From contig NZ_FOKE01000006.1 of the NCBI RefSeq assembly GCF_900112065.1, positions 124,001 through 188,000 of the forward strand: a stretch of 64,000 bases of DNA, read 5' to 3'. The position numbers were made by a program, and so were the translations under genes. Source of the stretch: Cohnella sp. OV330. Lineage in GTDB: Bacteria; Bacillota; Bacilli; Paenibacillales; Paenibacillaceae. The stretch's first letter is position 1. The number at the start of each line of letters is the position of its first letter. Below the pieces are notes generated by a model that made no database searches, was not told the origin of the DNA, and saw nothing but the letters and a program-made list of their open reading frames with translations. This document shows, piece after piece, positions 36,498 to 44,202 of this stretch.

Positions 36498-38444
36498 CTA
36501 ATCCATGACCCATATCGCTTTGCCGTCTACGAAGGCGACCGTATCGAAATTGCGGTATACCCATGTCTCGATGACCTGTCCCGCCGAAGTCTTCGTCGTG
36601 CTTTTCCCGGACGGCGACCCCCAGGAGAGTTGTACCTGATCCTTGGTCATCCCGAGCGTTACGTTACCTACTTTGATCGCCTGCCACGCCGCGTTCGACC
36701 ACTTGTATTTCTTATATGGATCGAACGTTAAGAAGTAATAATCGTCGCTGAAAATTTGCGGGATAAAGCTAGTTGGCATCGAATAAGAAGTCCACGTTTG
36801 TCCGGAGGCCGTCTTGAAGCTGATCTTGAAATATCCGCTTCCGTCCGGAATGACATCGGTTACCGTTACTTTGGCGAACCGCGACCATTCGTTGTAATGA
36901 TTCACCCAATACGTCTTGCCGATATACTTGGCCAGGCTGCCTTGCGCAGCCTTTTTGACGAGCGCGGCCGTTTGCTTGGAGACGACGGTCAATTTGGCTT
37001 TGCCTACGCTAAGGTCGGCCTGCTGCCAGGTGGCGTTCCATTTAGCCGTCACGCCGAATGCCGAGCTTAGCAGGTCGGACGGAACATAGACGACGCCGGC
37101 CGACATCAGCGGCGCAGCCTTGAGGGTGATCGGGTTGCCGTCCAATTGAGCGGACGCGCTCCCCACCTTGAATTGTACGAATCTGGCCCCGACAGCGCCT
37201 TCGTATCCCCCGTCCTTGGAAGCGAACGATCCTCCAAGCGCCTGCAGGACGGACTTGGCGGGCAGATAAACGGTACCGTTGGACAGCTGCGCGTACGTCA
37301 AGCTGCCGGGATAACCGATGACGACCTGCAGCGTCTTGGTCGCGCTCCCCGAGGAGACGGTGATGGCCGTCTCTCCGACGCCTGCCGCCACAAAGCTGCC
37401 GTCGGGCTGAAGCTTAAGCAAATACGGCTTATCCACGACAATGGAGGCCTCGCCGGGCGCTGCCTTGAGCAGCGAGCCGTTGGTGTAACCCAATTGAACG
37501 CCGACGGTCAGCTTGTCGCCTTTGTTGGGGGACGCATTGGATAGCGCCGCCGACAGGCGGGAGACGCCAGGGGCCTGGAATGCGGAAGGCTCCCCATCGA
37601 CGACTCTGAACCAGCGGCCGCTCCGATTCATCGCGAAAAAGTTGTCCGCATCCGAAGCGCCAGCCGTTTTCACGATATCCGACAGACCTTGAACCTGCTT
37701 CGTTAATTTGAAGCGATCGCTGTAAGGGCCCGTCGACCACACCGTACCGTCCCGTCGAACGATGAGTAAGTCGGACATCGGTCCAGCATACTGAATAGAG
37801 ACTGCGTCGTCCGTTACCAGGACGGGAATGACTTTGCCGTTGTCGTCGAAGTTGGCGCCCTCGTAGATGACGGCTTCGCCCGAATCGTAAAGAAGGGCGA
37901 CCCGGTCGTAGGTCGTTTGAATCGATACGACGGATTCGGCGTCATCGATCTGGCCCAGCTTATTGAGAACGCCGTAGTCCGCGTTGATATACAGCACTTG
38001 CCCGTCTCGGGTCAATGCCGCAAAGTCTTTGTCTTTGGAAGCGATGTGAAGGACGTCCTGAAAGCCTTTGACCTTGCCCTTCTCCGTCCAGACCGTTCCG
38101 TCTTTTTTGAGCCAGTAGCCGCTGGTAATCTGCGCCACGTCAGTCTGGCCTTCGACGAGACTTGGCGCATCGAAAGTATACGCGGCCAGCGCGCCGTTCC
38201 GGGTGAGCGCGAGTCCGTAGTACGCGGAACCTGCGACATCGGTCAAGTCAAGGCCTTTCGCAAGCATGTACCGATCGCCGGCTAGGACCCACATCGAACC
38301 GTCGTCGAGGAGAAGCGTCTTGCTGTCGATCACCGTTCGGATTCCCGCCGGCTCGGCCGCATCGGCGTTGTCGTCTGCGAAGACGAGAGCGGCACTTCCG
38401 ATTGCCAAACAAAGGACGATCCAAAACAATCTCTTTAAACTCAT
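36498..38444 (-). CDS. Secreted stalk-domain (copper amine oxidase N-like) protein with C-terminal SmpA/BamE-like domain
   Basis: A 648-residue exported protein. A signal peptide occupies about residues 1-30 (helix, then FADDNADAAEP). Residues 35-290 contain repeated short beta units with DGSMWVLAGD, KKDGTVWTEKG and RRDGTVWSTGP, reminiscent of RCC1/propeller blades. A bacterial Ig-like segment follows near 305-385, and then two CuAO-N1 stalk repeats (GTVYLPAKSVLQALGGSF; GVVYVPSDLLSSAFGVTAKW). The last 60 residues (NVTLGMTKDQVQLSWGSPSG ... ETWVYRNFDTVAFVDGKAIW) have the pattern of SmpA/OmlA-type folds. GGGAG precedes the ATG. It lies in antisense orientation inside the mannan cassette; a role in cell-wall anchoring or carbohydrate contact is only a guess. 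Confidence 0.7.
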   Translation of the reverse strand: MSLKRLFWIVLCLAIGSAALVFADDNADAAEPAGIRTVIDSKTLLLDDGSMWVLAGDRYMLAKGLDLTDVAGSAYYGLALTRNGALAAYTFDAPSLVEGQTDVAQITSGYWLKKDGTVWTEKGKVKGFQDVLHIASKDKDFAALTRDGQVLYINADYGVLNKLGQIDDAESVVSIQTTYDRVALLYDSGEAVIYEGANFDDNGKVIPVLVTDDAVSIQYAGPMSDLLIVRRDGTVWSTGPYSDRFKLTKQVQGLSDIVKTAGASDADNFFAMNRSGRWFRVVDGEPSAFQAPGVSRLSAALSNASPNKGDKLTVGVQLGYTNGSLLKAAPGEASIVVDKPYLLKLQPDGSFVAAGVGETAITVSSGSATKTLQVVIGYPGSLTYAQLSNGTVYLPAKSVLQALGGSFASKDGGYEGAVGARFVQFKVGSASAQLDGNPITLKAAPLMSAGVVYVPSDLLSSAFGVTAKWNATWQQADLSVGKAKLTVVSKQTAALVKKAAQGSLAKYIGKTYWVNHYNEWSRFAKVTVTDVIPDGSGYFKISFKTASGQTWTSYSMPTSFIPQIFSDDYYFLTFDPYKKYKWSNAAWQAIKVGNVTLGMTKDQVQLSWGSPSGKSTTKTSAGQVIETWVYRNFDTVAFVDGKAIWVMD

Positions 38445-38591
38445 TTTTTACGCTCCCTTTGCCATGCATGATCATTACCGATCCCAATATTCGACATTTT
38501 TTGAAAGGTTCCTTTTTTATGAAGCTTTGTTTTTATGAAAGGGGCGGATGCTGTTGACTTCTCTTCCCCAGGTGGTACAATCACCTTGAGA

Positions 38592-38632
38592 ATATTGTTA
38601 TCTAAAATGACTAACAAAATAGATAACAATAT
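38592..38632. promoter_or_regulatory. Long inverted repeat, candidate LacI operator ahead of GH113
   Basis: ATATTGTTATCTA (38592-38604) and its exact complement TAGATAACAATAT (38620-38632) surround a 15-bp spacer. Both arms contain the TTGTTATC/GATAACAA half-site found upstream of lacI and of the solute-binding protein gene. It lies 45 bp before the mannanase start, with AAAGGAG as ribosome binding site after it. Confidence 0.7.
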
Positions 38633-38676
38633 AACACCACGCGTTTACAAAAGGTTCGCGCAAAGGAGCTGCAAGC

Positions 38677-39645
38677 ATGAGCAAACAGGCTTGGAACGAG
38701 ACGGTCAGCGGCATGACATGGGGCTGGGTCGGCACGCGCGGCACGTGGACGGGAAGCGAAGCGGACTTTTCGATGGAGGAGATGGCGAAGCTCGGCGTGA
38801 ACTGGACGGCGATCGCGCTGTCGGCGCTGCAGGAGACGCCGCAGTCGACGGAGATTCCGTTCTGGGACGAGCCGACGGTGACCGACGAGGAAGTGCGCAC
38901 GGCGATCCGCAAGGCGAAGTCGCTGGGCATGAAGGTGTGCCTCAAGCCGGTCGTCAACGTGAAAAACGGGACGTGGCGCGCGCATATCGGCTTTTTCGAC
39001 GAAGAGGTTCCAGGAGAGCCGAGCTGGGCGCAATGGTTCGCGAGCTACGGCAAGTTCATCGCCCACTACGCGGCGATCGCGGAGGAAGAGGGCTGCGAAA
39101 TGCTGTGCATCGGCTGCGAGATGGTGCAGACCGACAAGCGCGAATCCGAGTGGCGCGCGCTCGTCGCCGACATCCGTCCGATCTACTCCGGCCTGATCAC
39201 TTATAACTGCGACAAGTATCAAGAGGGCAGGGTCAAGTGGTGGGACGCGGTCGACATCATTTCCTCGAGCGGCTACTACCCGATCCACGAGTGGGAAGAG
39301 CACCTCGATCGTATCGAGGGCGTGCTTGCCCAGTGGAATAAACCGTTCTTCTTCATGGAAGCCGGCTGCCCGAGCCGCGAAGGCTCGCCGCTCCGTCCGA
39401 ACGACTGGTCGCTGCCCGGCGGTCCGTCGGAGGAGGAGCAGATGCGGTACTACGAAGCGATGTTCGGCGCCTGCGCGAAGCGCGAGTGGATGCGCGGCTT
39501 CATGCTGTGGGACTGGCCGGCCAAGCTTTACGACGCGAAGGACGCGGCGGCCAACGACGATTATTGCATGTACGGCAAGTCGGCCGCCAAGACGGTCGGC
39601 GACTACTACAAGTCGGGCCAGAAGCCGGAAGGCCTGAACGCCTGA
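38677..39645 (+). CDS. GH113 beta-1,4-mannanase, cytoplasmic
   Basis: A 322-residue (beta/alpha)8 glycoside hydrolase without signal peptide. Glu148 in MLCIGCEMV and Glu228 in KPFFFMEAGC lie 80 residues apart. They match the acid/base and nucleophile of GH113 mannanases such as Alicyclobacillus AaManA, as I recall that family. Other family features are the N-terminal GMTWGWVGTRGTW and SSSGYYP. It should hydrolyse imported beta-1,4-mannooligosaccharides to mannobiose and mannose. AAAGGAG precedes the ATG. First gene of a three-gene operon with an epimerase (39 bp downstream) and a GH130 phosphorylase. Confidence 0.85.
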   Translation: MSKQAWNETVSGMTWGWVGTRGTWTGSEADFSMEEMAKLGVNWTAIALSALQETPQSTEIPFWDEPTVTDEEVRTAIRKAKSLGMKVCLKPVVNVKNGTWRAHIGFFDEEVPGEPSWAQWFASYGKFIAHYAAIAEEEGCEMLCIGCEMVQTDKRESEWRALVADIRPIYSGLITYNCDKYQEGRVKWWDAVDIISSSGYYPIHEWEEHLDRIEGVLAQWNKPFFFMEAGCPSREGSPLRPNDWSLPGGPSEEEQMRYYEAMFGACAKREWMRGFMLWDWPAKLYDAKDAAANDDYCMYGKSAAKTVGDYYKSGQKPEGLNA

Positions 39646-39683
39646 ACATTCGAAACTGAACATCCGAAAAGGAGGACGCTAGC

Positions 39684-40904
39684 ATGACGCAGCAATTGAC
39701 GGCCGCGCGGTGGCGGGACGAGCTGACCGCGGAGCTGAAGGACAATATCCTCGGCTATTGGCTGAACAACACGGTGGACGAAAAGTACTTCGGCTATATC
39801 GGAGAGATCGCGAGCAGCGGCGAAAAGCTGCCGGAAGCGCACAAGGGTCTCGTGCTTCACGCCCGCATCATGTGGACGTTCGCTTCCGCCTATCGCCTTT
39901 ACAAGGACGAAAAATATCTCGCGGCATCGAAGCGCGCCTACGTGGCGTTGAAGACGCATTTCCGGGATCCGGAGCATGGCGGCCTGTACTGGCTGATCGA
40001 CGTGAACGGAGCGGCTGTGTCCGATAAGAAGCAAGTTTACGGCCAGGCATTCGTGATCTACGCCTTATCCGAATACGTTCGCGTAACCGGCGATCAAGAG
40101 GCGCTGGCTTGGGCGGAGCAGATTTATCGACTGCTTGAAAAGCACGCCTACGATCCGGTGCATCTCGGCTACATCGAAGCGCTGGCGCGCGACTGGACCG
40201 AGACGGACGAACTTAGCCTTTCCGGCAAGGATCTGAACGAACGCAAGTCGATGAACACGCATCTGCACGTGCTCGAGGCTTATACGAACTTGTACCGCGT
40301 CTGGAAGCCGGAAGGCCTCAAGGCAAAGCTCAAGGAGCTCATCGAGGTTCACCTGGACAAGATTATCGACGCGAAGACCGACCACTTTCTGCTGTTTTTC
40401 GATGACGAGTGGCAGTCTAAAGCCCCGCATGTCTCGTACGGGCACGATATCGAAGGCAGCTGGCTCCTGTGGGAAGCGGCCGAGGTGCTTGGCGACGAGT
40501 CGCTGCTGCCGCGCGTCAAGGAAGCGGCCGTTCGCATGGCGAAGGCGACGCTCGAGCAAGGCGTGGACGAAGACGGCGGCCTTTTCAACGAGTACGACGG
40601 GCACCACCTGGACGACAGCAAGGATTGGTGGCCGCAGGCCGAAGCGATGGTCGGCTTCCTGAACGCCTACCAGCTGTCGGGCGAAGAGAAGTATTTGGCG
40701 GCGGCAAAAAACAGCTGGGGCTTTATCTCGAATTTCGTCAGCGACCGCGAAGGCGGGGAATGGCATTGGCAGGTCACGCGTGCCGGCAAGCCTGTCGTGA
40801 ACGGGAACCAGCCGAAGGTCGGGCAATGGAAATGCCCTTACCACAACAGCCGGGCGTGCATCGAAGTGCTGGAAAGACTCGAACATTTGAAATCGGAGGT
40901 ATGA
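39684..40904 (+). CDS. Cellobiose 2-epimerase (AGE family), acting on mannobiose
   Basis: A 406-residue (alpha/alpha)6-barrel epimerase. Conserved segments of cellobiose 2-epimerases are visible: NTHLHVLEAYTNLYRVW (about 193-209), SYGHDIEGSWLLWEAA (253-268), WWPQAEAMVGFLNAYQ and KCPYHNSRACIE near the end, which together supply the catalytic and substrate-binding His and Trp residues. The enzyme inverts C2 of the reducing-end sugar. In this operon it would convert beta-1,4-mannobiose to 4-O-mannosyl-glucose, the substrate of the next gene's product. AAAAGGAGG precedes the ATG; its stop codon is 3 bases before the GH130 start. Confidence 0.9.
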   Translation: MTQQLTAARWRDELTAELKDNILGYWLNNTVDEKYFGYIGEIASSGEKLPEAHKGLVLHARIMWTFASAYRLYKDEKYLAASKRAYVALKTHFRDPEHGGLYWLIDVNGAAVSDKKQVYGQAFVIYALSEYVRVTGDQEALAWAEQIYRLLEKHAYDPVHLGYIEALARDWTETDELSLSGKDLNERKSMNTHLHVLEAYTNLYRVWKPEGLKAKLKELIEVHLDKIIDAKTDHFLLFFDDEWQSKAPHVSYGHDIEGSWLLWEAAEVLGDESLLPRVKEAAVRMAKATLEQGVDEDGGLFNEYDGHHLDDSKDWWPQAEAMVGFLNAYQLSGEEKYLAAAKNSWGFISNFVSDREGGEWHWQVTRAGKPVVNGNQPKVGQWKCPYHNSRACIEVLERLEHLKSEV

Positions 40905-40907
40905 TCC

Positions 40908-42113
40908 ATGAGCGATTTTCTGAATCAAATCAAGCAGCTGAACGAGCAATACGAAAAGCTGGTCGCGCAGCCTAACCCGAAGGTCGAGCCGGGCAACGGC
41001 GTATACTGGCGCCACGAGCACCCGGTCGTGACGAACGCGCATGCGCCGCTTTACTGGCGCTACGACCTGAACCCGGAGACGAATCCGTACCTGATCGAGC
41101 GGATCGGGGTCAACGCGGCGTTCAATGCGGGCGCGATCAAGCTGAACGGCAAATACTACCTGATGGTCCGCGTCGAAGGCGTCGACCGCAAATCGTTTTT
41201 CGCCGTCGCGGAGAGCGACAAGCCGACCGAAGGCTTCCGCTTCTGGGACTATCCCGTGCTGCTTCCCGAGACCGAAGACCCGGACGTCAACGTATACGAC
41301 ATGCGTCTCGTGCAGCATGAGGACGGGTGGATATACGGCCTGTTCTGCAGCGAGCGCAAAGATCCGGATGCGCCGAAGAGCGACACGTCGAGCGCGAACG
41401 CCAAGGGCGGCATCGCCCGCACGAAGGACCTCGTCAACTGGGAGCGCCTCCCGGATCTGCAGACCCCTTCGCCGCAGCAGCGCAACGTCGTGCTGCACCC
41501 GGAATTCGTAGACGGCAAGTATGCCTTCTACACGCGTCCGCAGGACGGCTTCATCGACACGGGCGCGGGCGGAGGCATCGGCTGGGGACTCTCCGAGAGC
41601 ATGAATCCGGCGATCGTCGACCATGAGTCGATCGTGGACGAGAAAGTGTACCACACGATCAAAGAAGTGAAGAACGGCCAGGGCGCCGCGCCGATCAAGA
41701 CGGACAAAGGCTGGCTGCATGTCGCTCACGGCGTGCGCAACACGGCTGCCGGACTGCGCTATGTCATCTACGCGTTCATGACCGCGCTGGACGATCCGAG
41801 CCGCGTCATTCATTCTCCTGCCGGACACTTGATCGCGCCGGAAGGCATCGAGCGCGTCGGCGACGTGTCCAACGTCGTTTTCACGAACGGTCTGATCGCC
41901 GAGGAGAGCGGCGAAGTGTATATCTATTACGCTTCCTCCGATACGCGCCTGCACGTGGCTTCGACGACGATCGAACGCCTGCTCGACTATGTCATTAACA
42001 CGCCAGAGGACGGTCTTCGTTCCCGCGCGAGCGTCGAGACGCGCAACGAGCTGATCGCGCGGAACCTCGAGCTTCTGAATCGTCCCGAATACGCGTTTTT
42101 GAAACGCGGCTAA
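40908..42113 (+). CDS. GH130 4-O-beta-D-mannosyl-D-glucose phosphorylase
   Basis: A 401-residue five-bladed beta-propeller of GH130 subfamily 1. Asp131 in NVYDMRL coincides with the catalytic Asp of the Bacteroides fragilis enzyme. Other hallmarks are [53 protein letters not shown] and [14 protein letters not shown]. The enzyme cleaves mannosyl-glucose with phosphate into mannose-1-phosphate and glucose, saving one ATP. GGAGGTATGATCC precedes the ATG, essentially coupled to the epimerase gene. A strong terminator follows, so the operon is GH113-epimerase-GH130. Confidence 0.93.
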   Translation: MSDFLNQIKQLNEQYEKLVAQPNPKVEPGNGVYWRHEHPVVTNAHAPLYWRYDLNPETNPYLIERIGVNAAFNAGAIKLNGKYYLMVRVEGVDRKSFFAVAESDKPTEGFRFWDYPVLLPETEDPDVNVYDMRLVQHEDGWIYGLFCSERKDPDAPKSDTSSANAKGGIARTKDLVNWERLPDLQTPSPQQRNVVLHPEFVDGKYAFYTRPQDGFIDTGAGGGIGWGLSESMNPAIVDHESIVDEKVYHTIKEVKNGQGAAPIKTDKGWLHVAHGVRNTAAGLRYVIYAFMTALDDPSRVIHSPAGHLIAPEGIERVGDVSNVVFTNGLIAEESGEVYIYYASSDTRLHVASTTIERLLDYVINTPEDGLRSRASVETRNELIARNLELLNRPEYAFLKRG

Positions 42114-42144
42114 AGTCCTGCGAGCAAAATGGAATCGGATGGGT

Positions 42145-42190
42145 AAAAATCCCCTAATCGGCACATACTAATGGCCGGTTAGGGGATTTT
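42145..42190 (+). terminator. Terminator of the mannan enzyme operon
   Basis: AAAATCCCCTAA-CGGC pairs with GCCGGTTAGGGGATTTT, ending in TTTT. Confidence 0.85.
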
Positions 42191-42200
42191 AAGCTAAAAG

Positions 42201-42236
42201 TTTTTATTTGTTATCATAATTGATGACAATAAAAAC
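42201..42236. promoter_or_regulatory. Candidate LacI operator upstream of the solute-binding protein gene
   Basis: TTGTTATCA-TAAT-TGATGACAA (42208-42229) is an inverted repeat with one mismatch, extended by TTTTTAT and ATAAAAA on the two sides. The half-site is the one seen upstream of lacI and GH113. It lies about 40 bp upstream of the -10 box at 42271. Confidence 0.6.
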
Positions 42237-42270
42237 AAAACGAATGCCTGTTTTTGCAAATCCAACGGCG

Positions 42271-42311
42271 TATAATTAGTGAATGTAAGCGATCCCAACA
42301 CAGCGCTTACA
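42271..42311 (+). promoter_or_regulatory. -10 box and cre-like inverted repeat of the solute-binding protein gene
   Basis: TATAAT (42271-42276) is followed by TGTAAGCG (42284-42291) and its exact complement CGCTTACA (42304-42311). TGTAAGCG is a CcpA cre half-site, and the same element follows the permease -10 box at 33.48 kb. The -35 is not clear; weak TGTTTT lies 16 bp upstream. Catabolite repression is the likely role. Confidence 0.55.
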
Positions 42312-42355
42312 AAGCTGGGTCATCAGCTAAACCATCAATCTGGGGGTTACAACAA

Positions 42356-43696
42356 ATGAAGAAAAGCACGCTTGCCATCTTGTCGTTGCTGACGGCTTCC
42401 GCCGTACTGTCCGCTTGCGGCAGCAACAACAACAATAACAACGCTTCACCGTCCGCTTCGGCATCGTCTTCCGCTAGCGCTTCGGCATCCGCCTCCGCGT
42501 CCGCATCCGCTTCGAGCGGCGAAGCGAACGCCGACCTGTCCGGCAAGATTCTCGTGCTGACTCACCGTACCGACTACATCAGCGACGGCACGTTCGACAA
42601 GTACGTTGCCAAGTTCAAAGAAAAATACCCGAAGGCCGAAATCGAATTCGAAGGCCTGACCAACTACGCGACCGACATCAATACGCGCCTGACGACGGGC
42701 GAAGCGGGCGACGTCAACATGATCCCTTCGGCGCTCGCTACCAGCGAATTCCCGAAGTACTACGAGCCGCTGCCTGACTCGATGTTCGACAACGTATACT
42801 TCGCGGACTATGACGCTTTCGAAGGCAAGCGCTACGGCATCACCTCCGGCGTCAACACGCAAGGTATCGTATACAACAAGAAGGCGTTCGAGAAGGCAGG
42901 CATCACTTCCACGCCGAAGACGCTCGACGAGCTGTACGCCGACGCGCAAAAGCTGAAGGATGCCGGCATCGTACCGCTGTACATGAACTTCGGCGCGCAA
43001 TGGCCGATGGGCAACTGGGGCGAAAACTCCTACACATACGTAGCAGGCGACGCCAAGTGGACCGATACCCGAATCTCCACGGATACGCCGTTTACCGTTG
43101 ACGGACCTTGGGGCCAACTGATCACGATCGCGCGCAAGTTCGTCGAGAACAAGTGGGTCGAGTCCGACCTGTCCACCAACAACTGGGAAATGTCCAAGGG
43201 CGAAGTCGCATCCGGCAAAGCCGCCATGTACTTCCTCGGCAACTGGGTCATTCCGCAAGTCATCGGCGCGGGCGCAGCTTCCGAAGACATCGGGTTCTTC
43301 CCGTTCCCTTACGACAACAGCGGCAAGTACAACGCTCCGCTGGGCGGCGACTACTTCGTCGGCGTAAGCAAAGACAGCAAGAACAAGGATCTGGCCATCG
43401 CTTGGGTTAACTTCTTCGTCAAGGAATCCGGCTACGACACCGACTCGGGCTTCCTGCCGGTCGACAAGACCAAGACGCCTGAAGTGCCGCAACTGGCCGA
43501 GTTCAACGCCGCTAACCCGACTTACATCGAGAGCGTTGCTGTAGACCCTCGCTACAATGAGATCGCCAAGAAGGCCGAGATCGCGCTGGGCACCGGCTCC
43601 GTCGACCAAGACCTGATCGTGGCGAAGGATCTGAAGAAAGCGTTCGACGATCTGAACGCCAAGTGGGCGAAGGCTCGCAAGGACCTCGGCTATTAA
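42356..43696 (+). CDS. Sugar ABC transporter solute-binding lipoprotein
   Basis: A 446-residue family 1 binding protein. The signal peptide ends in the lipobox LSAC with Cys21 for lipid attachment. A low-complexity Asn then Ser/Ala stretch (about 23-60) forms a flexible tether. The binding domain has the usual pattern (GKILVLTHRTDYISDG, YGITSGVNTQGIVYNKKAFEKAG, GKAAMYFLGNWVIPQ, FPFPYDNSGKYNAPLGGDYF). ATG 42356 is chosen because the signal peptide starts there; the frame extends 34 codons upstream across the promoter. It should deliver mannooligosaccharides to the permeases at 33.5-35.2 kb. Its separate promoter permits high expression. Confidence 0.92.
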   Translation: MKKSTLAILSLLTASAVLSACGSNNNNNNASPSASASSSASASASASASASASSGEANADLSGKILVLTHRTDYISDGTFDKYVAKFKEKYPKAEIEFEGLTNYATDINTRLTTGEAGDVNMIPSALATSEFPKYYEPLPDSMFDNVYFADYDAFEGKRYGITSGVNTQGIVYNKKAFEKAGITSTPKTLDELYADAQKLKDAGIVPLYMNFGAQWPMGNWGENSYTYVAGDAKWTDTRISTDTPFTVDGPWGQLITIARKFVENKWVESDLSTNNWEMSKGEVASGKAAMYFLGNWVIPQVIGAGAASEDIGFFPFPYDNSGKYNAPLGGDYFVGVSKDSKNKDLAIAWVNFFVKESGYDTDSGFLPVDKTKTPEVPQLAEFNAANPTYIESVAVDPRYNEIAKKAEIALGTGSVDQDLIVAKDLKKAFDDLNAKWAKARKDLGY

Positions 43697-43749
43697 GCCG
43701 AAAGCATCATCCAGAACCGCATAGCGACGGCGCAGGACGCCGTCACCCC

Positions 43750-43781
43750 AAGCCTCCAGGCAACAAGCCGGGAGGTTTTTT
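43750..43781 (+). terminator. Terminator after the solute-binding protein gene
   Basis: AGCCTCCAGGC and GCCGGGAGGT form an imperfect stem around AACAA, followed by TTTTTT. It ends the last cassette transcript. Confidence 0.8.
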
Positions 43782-43799
43782 ATGCGTCGTGTCGGGACG

Positions 43800-44055
43800 C
43801 AGATTCTATTTGTGACCACCCGCGCCTACTTGCAGCCTCCCGGATTGAAGAAGTCTTGATTAGGAACAAACCGCGTCGTATCGCAATCATTCCGCCGCGA
43901 GAAGTCCTATCTAAGAACAAACCGCGCCCATTCGCAGTCTCCCGGATTGAAGAAGTCTCGATTAGGAACAAACCGCGTCTTATCGCGATCACTCCGCCGC
44001 GAGAAGTCTCAACCAGGAACAAACGCGTCCTGTCGCGAATCCTCCCCGCCGCACC
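43800..44055. repeat. Intergenic tandem array, 51-bp period (type B, right copy)
   Basis: Units begin with GAAGTC at 43850, 43901, 43952 and 44003, exactly 51 bp apart, after a degenerate unit. Each continues with AGGAACAAACCGCG or a near variant. Units 1 and 3 differ at only four positions, and unit 2 resembles the preceding partial one, so a 102-bp higher-order period exists. On the minus strand the core reads GGTTTGTTC-TA-GATAGGACT, the same as the array at 29.7-29.85 kb. An 80-codon frame runs through it on the minus strand with 17-residue repeats. Confidence 0.88.
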
Positions 44056-44202
44056 TTTCGTTCCCTTGCGGCATGTTCCCCAATTTTGTGCCTACTCGCC
44101 GTTCTAGCATCTCTTAATCTCTCATAGACTTCACTATCGCTTTCGCAAGCCGGAAGAATAGACAGTCTAAGAGACCCCTGACAGGGGAGTGGGAGGTGCG
44201 GA

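Noticed and set aside
42254..42355. Upstream extension of the solute-binding protein
   Set aside because: It covers the -10 box and cre-like site; the signal peptide begins at 42356.
29568..44202. Genomic island carried by an integrase or transposon
   Set aside because: No integrase, transposase, tRNA target or exact flanking direct repeat was seen; only the 51-bp arrays mark the borders.
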